Position numbers and translations under genes: made by a program. The notes beneath the pieces are model-generated. The model was not told the origin of the DNA and ran no database searches. It worked only from the letters and a program-made list of their open reading frames with translations. Below are positions 58,635-64,000 of a stretch of DNA of 64,000 bases, piece by piece. This DNA is from Acidobacteriota bacterium. GTDB lineage: Bacteria; Acidobacteriota; UBA4820; DSQY01. The first letter of the stretch is position 1. Each line of letters starts with the position of its first letter. The stretch is taken from the NCBI GenBank assembly GCA_021787565.1, contig JAJYLT010000010.1:1-64000 (forward strand), read 5' to 3'.

Positions 58635-60001
58635 GGCGCACTTGCTGAAGCGAGGATCTGGGCAAAGGAGGGCTCCTTTCTCAGGCTTTCCAGGTCGGGG
58701 TCCCTGGCCATCAGGGCCCCGTCTTTGAATCCGTTGCTCACCGCCCTGCGGAGGCATTCGAGGGCCTTCTCCCTCTGGCCCGACCGAGCCAGCGCGCAGG
58801 CCGCGTTGTAGGCGTAGACAGGGTTGCCTGGTGCCACGGCAACGCTCGATTCGAGGCAGAAGGCCGCCTCCCGGTACCGCCCCTGCCTGAGGAGGCCGGC
58901 ACCCAGTTCGGAGAGCTGCAACCCGGCGAGCCGGAGGACGAGTTCGGCGGCGTGTCCCGCCTCGCCTCCCCCCGCGCGAAAACGTTCAAGGTCACGCAGC
59001 ACGATCAGGATGGACCGCGCATCGCGGGCATCTGTCAGGCGCTGGTCATACTCCTCGAAGATTCCCTCTAGGCGCAGGCTTTCCAAGGTCCGCTGATCTT
59101 TCCCCAGCCGGGCCCCCTCCCGCGCCATGCCACCGGCCTGCGGCACACCCGCAAAGAATTCGCCCCCTTGGCGGTATTCCCGGTAGGCCCTGGCAAGCTC
59201 TCCCCGCTCCTCCAGGAGCTTGGCCCACCCCAGGCACTCCTGCGCTAACCGTTCGAGAAAGACCGAGTCGGGGGAGAGCTGCCCGCGCTTCATCGCCTCT
59301 GCCTGCATGAACTCAACGGCTTGCGTCAGGAGAGGAGCGGCGGGCCACTGATGGGTGCCGTCGAAGACCTCCAGCCAGTGCGGATCTTTCCTCTTGGTCA
59401 GCCATTGGTCATAATGGGCGAATTCGAAGGTGTTGAAGTCTTCGTTCCCCACGAGCATGTAAAAGGCCAGCCCGCACGACTTCGGCACCACCCGGTCCTC
59501 GGCGGAGAAGGCCCCGCAGGAGATGACCCCCGCGAATTCTCCGCGGTGCCGCAGAGCCAGAGACATGGCGGCCCGCGCGCCTCCGGAGAAGCCCATGGCG
59601 TAGGACCTGGCGGGATCCACGGGGAAACGCGCGTGCACCTCCTTCCAAAGGGCCGTCTGGGCTTTGGCCAGGGGGCCCCAGGGGCCGTTCTTCGAGTCGT
59701 TCGATCCCACCACGATGTAGCCGTAGCGCTCGGCGGCGGCTTGCAACAGACGCACCGGATCCTCTCCCCTTCCCGCCGGGGAGAAGCAGAAGAGGACGGG
59801 CCACGGGCGGGCGGGAGTATAGTCCGAGGGCAGGTAGAGGGCGAAGGAGAAGCCCTTCTCCGTTCGGCATCCGACCCTGGGAATCACGGTGCCCGGCTTG
59901 AGGTCCTGGGGATGGGCCGCCCGCGCCCACCCCAGCACACAGATCGCGACCAAGGCCCAGGTGAACGCATCTCTCCGGAGCACACCGACGCGGGTGGTCA
60001 T
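58631..60001 (-). CDS. Secreted alpha/beta-hydrolase (esterase-like) with C-terminal TPR region
   Basis: Signal/TM N-terminus; 'PWPVLFCFSPAGRGED', 'YAMGFSGGARAAMSLALRH', 'FDGTHQWPAAP'; TPR-like C-terminus. Confidence 0.75.
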   Translation of the reverse strand: MTTRVGVLRRDAFTWALVAICVLGWARAAHPQDLKPGTVIPRVGCRTEKGFSFALYLPSDYTPARPWPVLFCFSPAGRGEDPVRLLQAAAERYGYIVVGSNDSKNGPWGPLAKAQTALWKEVHARFPVDPARSYAMGFSGGARAAMSLALRHRGEFAGVISCGAFSAEDRVVPKSCGLAFYMLVGNEDFNTFEFAHYDQWLTKRKDPHWLEVFDGTHQWPAAPLLTQAVEFMQAEAMKRGQLSPDSVFLERLAQECLGWAKLLEERGELARAYREYRQGGEFFAGVPQAGGMAREGARLGKDQRTLESLRLEGIFEEYDQRLTDARDARSILIVLRDLERFRAGGGEAGHAAELVLRLAGLQLSELGAGLLRQGRYREAAFCLESSVAVAPGNPVYAYNAACALARSGQREKALECLRRAVSNGFKDGALMARDPDLESLRKEPSFAQILASASAP

Positions 60002-60038
60002 GGCCTCCTCCCCGTTAACGCCATACCAAGGCAATTGT

Positions 60039-60076
60039 GAATTGCGAATTGAAAAAGTACCACCCATTCGCAATTC
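60039..60076. repeat. 11-bp perfect inverted repeat (GAATTGCGAAT...ATTCGCAATTC)
   Basis: 60039-60049 / 60066-60076. Confidence 0.8.
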
Positions 60077-60093
60077 GCCATTCGCCATTTCTA

Positions 60094-60807
60094 TCATTTC
60101 CGGCTGGCCCGAGCCCCCTTCTTTCCCGGATAGGGGCAGGGGCCTCGCAGCGGGCACTCCCCGCAGCGTGGGCCCACGGGACGGCAGATCCTCTGGCCGA
60201 AGGCCACCAGGAGCCCGTTGACGGGGATCCACCAGCGCTTCGGGAGGTTCTGCCTCAGCGCCATCTCCGTCTCTTCGGGCGTTTTCGTGGCCACGAATCC
60301 CCACCGGTAGTTGAGGATGCGGTGGACGTGCGTGTCCACGCAGATGCCCGGCTTGCCGAAGCCTTCCGTGAGCACGAGGTTGGCCGTCTTGCGCCCCACT
60401 CCCGGCAGCGCGAGCAGTTCATCCAACTCATCCGGGACCCCTCCGCCGTGCTTCTCCAGGAGGAGGGCGGCGATGGCGTGCAGTGCCCTGGCCTTGGTTT
60501 TGTAGAAGCCCACCGGGCGGATGGCAGCCTCCAGGAGCGGCGGCGGCAGATCCAGCATCGCCGCCGGGGAAGAGGCGAGCGGCCAGAGGCGGTCGAAGGC
60601 CTGTTCGGTCACCACGTCGCGGGTGCGAAGGGAGAGCACCGTTCCCACCAGGACGGCGTAGGGATCGCGGTGCTCCTCCCGGATGCGCCCCACCACCGGC
60701 TCCTCGACCTCGGCCCTCCACGCCCGCAGGGCCGAGAGCAGGCGGGAGAGGGTTCGAACGGTCATGGGCCTTTCCGGGCGGAGGGCCTGCGGTCTGGGCT
60801 GGACCAT
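60094..60807 (-). CDS. nth: Endonuclease III
   Basis: HhH-GPD 'LLALPGVGRKTANLVLTEGFGKPGICVDTHVHRILNYRWG'; [4Fe-4S] 'CRPVGPRCGECPLRGPCP'. Confidence 0.93.
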   Translation of the reverse strand: MVQPRPQALRPERPMTVRTLSRLLSALRAWRAEVEEPVVGRIREEHRDPYAVLVGTVLSLRTRDVVTEQAFDRLWPLASSPAAMLDLPPPLLEAAIRPVGFYKTKARALHAIAALLLEKHGGGVPDELDELLALPGVGRKTANLVLTEGFGKPGICVDTHVHRILNYRWGFVATKTPEETEMALRQNLPKRWWIPVNGLLVAFGQRICRPVGPRCGECPLRGPCPYPGKKGARASRK

Positions 60808-61071
60808 GGAAGGGCTCCTTTCGGTTCAACTGCCCGGCGAGGGGCGGTCCTCAGTATACGCGCCCTGCCCCGGCGACCGCGGGCCCAGACAGTTGCCCCC
60901 AGGTCCATACCGGCCCTATACTCCTTACAGCGGACGCCCCTCAGTTCGAGCGACCTCGGCCGGCCGTTTCAGGAAACGGTACGGTCGTGGCGCTCGGTCG
61001 GCTTCGGGAACCCGGCTTTGCCGCCTGGTCTCTGCGCCGGCGAGGGTCCCATCTCCCAGGGAGGATGCCCC

Positions 61072-63216
61072 ATGCGGATGCGATCCATGGCAGTCGCCTT
61101 CTTAGTGGCCAGCCTCGGGCTGGCCACTTTCGCCCAGGGTCTCCAGGGCTCCTACAGGCTCATCCAGGACAGCGACGGCACCAAGCCCAAGGCCGGCGCG
61201 GTCATCACCCTCATCCTCAAGGAAGACGGCTCCCTGTCCCTGAGGGCCGTCCAGCCCGGCCAAGTATTCGAGGACAGCGGCCAGTACTCCGTCGCGGGCT
61301 CGCTCGTGACCCTGTCCTTCCGCTCGCTGGACAAGCGTGTCACGGCCCAGCCCTATTCCCTCGCGGGCTCCATCCTGACCCTGCCCTTCAAGATGCTGAG
61401 CGGAGGCCCCGGGGCCTCCTCCTGGCGCTCCGAACTGACCCCCTCGACTCCTTCCCCCGGGGCCGCCGCGCCCGCGGGCGACCTCTCGAAGCTCCTGGCG
61501 TCCACCCTCGAGGAGGCCCAGCACCAGGACAACGTCTCCCAGCGCCGCGACATGGATGCCCGGGCGGCGCGGCGCCAGGGGGGTTACCGCGGCGGAGCCG
61601 CGGAGGTTTACTACGCGCAGGCCGTGATCCTCTTTCTCAAGGGGTATTACTACGAGGCCTGGTATGGTTTCGCAAAGGCCGCCCGCTCCGCCCCGCAGAA
61701 CGCCGTCTACCTCAACGACCTGGCCAACGTGCTCATGGAACTGGACAAGGAGCAGGAGGCGAGGACCATCCTCCAGTGGGTGACCCTCCACTACCCCAAC
61801 CTCGATTCGCCCTTCGGCAACCTGGGCGTGTGCGAGCTCAAGCTGGGGGAGTTGGACGCCGCGCCGCAAGCCCTCGACCGGGCCATGCTCCTGGCCCCCG
61901 AAAACGGCCTCTACCCATACGCCTACGGGAAGGTCCTGGCGGCCAAGGGACGAAAGGAGGAGGCCAAGCGCTACTTCGTGCTGGCCTGGCGGAACGGCTA
62001 CGGCGGCTCCGGGAAGGAGGGGCAGGGCGGAGGAACCGGCGGCCCGGGCGGTTCACCAGGAGGACTGGGAGGTTCGGGCGAGACCGGCGGCACCGGTGGG
62101 CCGGGAGGGCCGTCCACCCAGGGCGGCACCGGCCACAGCGCCGGCCGCGGAACCGGCACCTCGCCGGGCAACAGGGACCGGATTCCCGCGGAGTGGGTGG
62201 GTCACTACGAAGCCAAGTACGTCCGCGCCAAGTCCTCGGACGTGAGCACCTTCGGCCAGTCTCTGGCCCAGACGACCATCAAGACCGACACGCTCTGCTG
62301 CGCGAAGTCTTTTTCCATGGACATCGACGCCTCCGGCACCATCACGGGCCGCGGGCGCCTGCTCTACGTCTACCTCGGGACCGCCGTCAATCCGGCCATG
62401 GGCCTCATGCCCGGCTTTGCCGTGGCGGGCGCGGGGGGCTTTTCGGCCACGCTGAAGAACGGCTCCCAGGAACGCGATTGGTCCTTTTCCGGACGCGTCT
62501 CGCCCGACGGGTCCGTGGAGGTGTCGGGGATTCCCTCCGAGAAGCTCGATTTCCTCAACGTGGGCAAGTGGCAGAAGATCTCGTGCTGGTCGCCCATGCC
62601 GCCGCCCGACAGGGCCCACATGCGCGGCCCATTCCGCATGACCCTGGCCGACGAGGAGAAGGGCGTCCCCTCCATTTACGTCGACCAGTGGCTGCAACTC
62701 AACGACCGGCTGATCCACAAGGTCCATTACGAGGCCTACATCTTCAAGAGCGATAAGCCCGTCACGCCGGACTGCAAGGTCATCGAACCCCCCAAGGCCA
62801 AGTGCCCCGCCTCGGAGTACCTCAAGACCACCTGCTCGGTGGGACCCGACGGCGCCTTCACCGTCTCGGCCTCCCGGGATCTCGGCACCGGAGAGGTAGG
62901 CACCCAGACCTCAGTGGGCGGCGATACGACGGGCGGGGTTGGAGGCGATTCCGGGGGCAACATCAGCTTCTCCGGAAGCATGGGCAACGCCACCGGCTCC
63001 ATGCAGTTCAACCCGACGGACGGCTCCTACTCCGTCTCCATGGGCATGGGCATCGACACGAGCTCGGTGGCGCCGGGTCCGTTCAAGATCAGCGAGAAGA
63101 TCGAGCTGGTCTACGACAGCCGCTGCGGCTGGGGCATCAAGGGCACCGCCGGCGCCTCCGCCGGCGTGGCCTCCGCGGGCATCGAGGGCTGCATTTACTT
63201 CAACAAGGGCGTGTAA
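61072..63216 (+). CDS. Secreted TPR protein with Gly-rich linker and uncharacterised C-terminal domain
   Basis: Signal peptide; TPR block; linker 'GSGKEGQGGGTGGPGGSPGGLGGSGETGGTGGPGGPSTQGG'. Confidence 0.7.
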   Translation: MRMRSMAVAFLVASLGLATFAQGLQGSYRLIQDSDGTKPKAGAVITLILKEDGSLSLRAVQPGQVFEDSGQYSVAGSLVTLSFRSLDKRVTAQPYSLAGSILTLPFKMLSGGPGASSWRSELTPSTPSPGAAAPAGDLSKLLASTLEEAQHQDNVSQRRDMDARAARRQGGYRGGAAEVYYAQAVILFLKGYYYEAWYGFAKAARSAPQNAVYLNDLANVLMELDKEQEARTILQWVTLHYPNLDSPFGNLGVCELKLGELDAAPQALDRAMLLAPENGLYPYAYGKVLAAKGRKEEAKRYFVLAWRNGYGGSGKEGQGGGTGGPGGSPGGLGGSGETGGTGGPGGPSTQGGTGHSAGRGTGTSPGNRDRIPAEWVGHYEAKYVRAKSSDVSTFGQSLAQTTIKTDTLCCAKSFSMDIDASGTITGRGRLLYVYLGTAVNPAMGLMPGFAVAGAGGFSATLKNGSQERDWSFSGRVSPDGSVEVSGIPSEKLDFLNVGKWQKISCWSPMPPPDRAHMRGPFRMTLADEEKGVPSIYVDQWLQLNDRLIHKVHYEAYIFKSDKPVTPDCKVIEPPKAKCPASEYLKTTCSVGPDGAFTVSASRDLGTGEVGTQTSVGGDTTGGVGGDSGGNISFSGSMGNATGSMQFNPTDGSYSVSMGMGIDTSSVAPGPFKISEKIELVYDSRCGWGIKGTAGASAGVASAGIEGCIYFNKGV

Positions 63217-63223
63217 GGGGATA

Positions 63224-63271
63224 GAACCAGGGAACCAGGGAACCAGGGAACCAGGGAACCAGGGAACCAGG
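63224..63271. repeat. 8-bp tandem repeat (GAACCAGG) x6
   Basis: Six perfect units immediately after the 63216 stop. Confidence 0.95.
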
Positions 63272-63333
63272 GCGTGGAGGGACGGCCTTGGAAGTAGCCA
63301 GTCGCTGACGCGGACTTCAGCAAGGTATGAAGA

Positions 63334-63357
63334 AGGGCGGGGCCGAAGCCCCGCCCT
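63334..63357 (-). terminator. Hairpin terminator downstream of citrate synthase
   Basis: AGGGCGGGGC TTCG GCCCCGCCCT then TCTTC on minus strand. Confidence 0.75.
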
Positions 63358-63387
63358 CTCTTGCGTTGCTCTGTTTCCCTGTTTCGA

Positions 63388-64000
63388 TCACTTCGCCGCC
63401 TGCGCCTTGAACCAAGCGGTGGGCATGGACTTGGGCCGCTCGATGGGCTCGCCCCACGCGCGGGCCACGACCAGCTGGGAGGCCATGCCCATGGTGCGGC
63501 TGACGGAGAACAGCACGGTGTAGTAGCTGAACTCCTTCATGCCGAAGTGGTAGAGGAGGCTTCCGGAGGCGGCGTCCACGTTCGGCCACGGATCCTTGAT
63601 CTTCTGGACCTGCTTGAGGACTTCGGGGACCACCTTGAAGACGCGGGCCATGGTCTGGTAGGTGGGATCGTTCGGGCACACCTTCGCGCCGAACGCGTGG
63701 AAGGCGTCGAAGCGCGGGTCCGTGATGCGCAGGACGGCGTGGCCGTACCCGGGGACGACCTTGCCGGCGTTGAGGGTGTCCTGGGCGTACTTGGAGAGCT
63801 GTTCCTCCGTGGGCGCGCCACCGAACTTCTGCATGGTCTCCAGGATCCAGTTCAGGCACTCCTGGTTGGCCAGGCCGTGCAGGGGGCCCGCCAGGCCGTT
63901 GAGGCCAGCGGACACGGAGTAATACGCGTCGGAAAGGGCCGAGCCCACGCAGTGGCAGGTATGGGCCGACACGTTGCCGCCCTCGTGGTCGCTGTGGAGG
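63388..64000 (-). CDS. gltA: Citrate synthase, eukaryotic (mitochondrial)-like type; 5' end beyond window
   Basis: '[46 protein letters not shown]', '[22 protein letters not shown]', 'ERPKSMPT'. Confidence 0.95.
   Translation of the reverse strand, partial: LHSDHEGGNVSAHTCHCVGSALSDAYYSVSAGLNGLAGPLHGLANQECLNWILETMQKFGGAPTEEQLSKYAQDTLNAGKVVPGYGHAVLRITDPRFDAFHAFGAKVCPNDPTYQTMARVFKVVPEVLKQVQKIKDPWPNVDAASGSLLYHFGMKEFSYYTVLFSVSRTMGMASQLVVARAWGEPIERPKSMPTAWFKAQAAK

Overview
About 64 kb of high-GC bacterial chromosome with roughly 45 recognisable genes. A tentative placement is Acidobacteriota or a Geobacter-like lineage; this was not tested. Core content: tRNA-Glu, tRNA-Lys and a CAT-anticodon tRNA; rpsU-mutS2-dnaG-rpoD; metG; sat; nth; folA; yajQ; and a eukaryotic-type citrate synthase running off the right edge. 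Metabolic modules: orphan OppD/OppF ATPases, a POT peptide transporter, a buk-iorA-iorB-ptb operon, an HmcE/F- or DsrM/K-like membrane/Fe-S pair followed by a single-domain response regulator, a TonB receptor, a CobB/CbiA-type amidotransferase next to sat, and a transsulfuration pair. A dense multi-sensor/c-di-GMP block lies at 28.6-40.0 kb. The most notable signal is a family of six ~151-bp intergenic elements. They have 15-bp terminal inverted repeats, a nested inverted pair of REP-like hairpins (GTAGGAGCG...CGCGA), and 4-6 bp flanking direct repeats in most copies. The copy at 55851-56000 splits a CurA-like oxidoreductase remnant, and in-silico excision restores the reading frame. It also now supplies the 3' end and stop codon of folA. 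No transposase or RAYT for this family was seen in the window. Other second-look items: an HtrA-fold protein lacking the apparent catalytic triad, a response regulator with a degenerate GGDEF-like domain, a sensor protein with no output domain, a recent ~315-bp internal duplication in a secreted protein, and several intergenic simple-sequence arrays. All calls come from reading the sequence; no database search was run.
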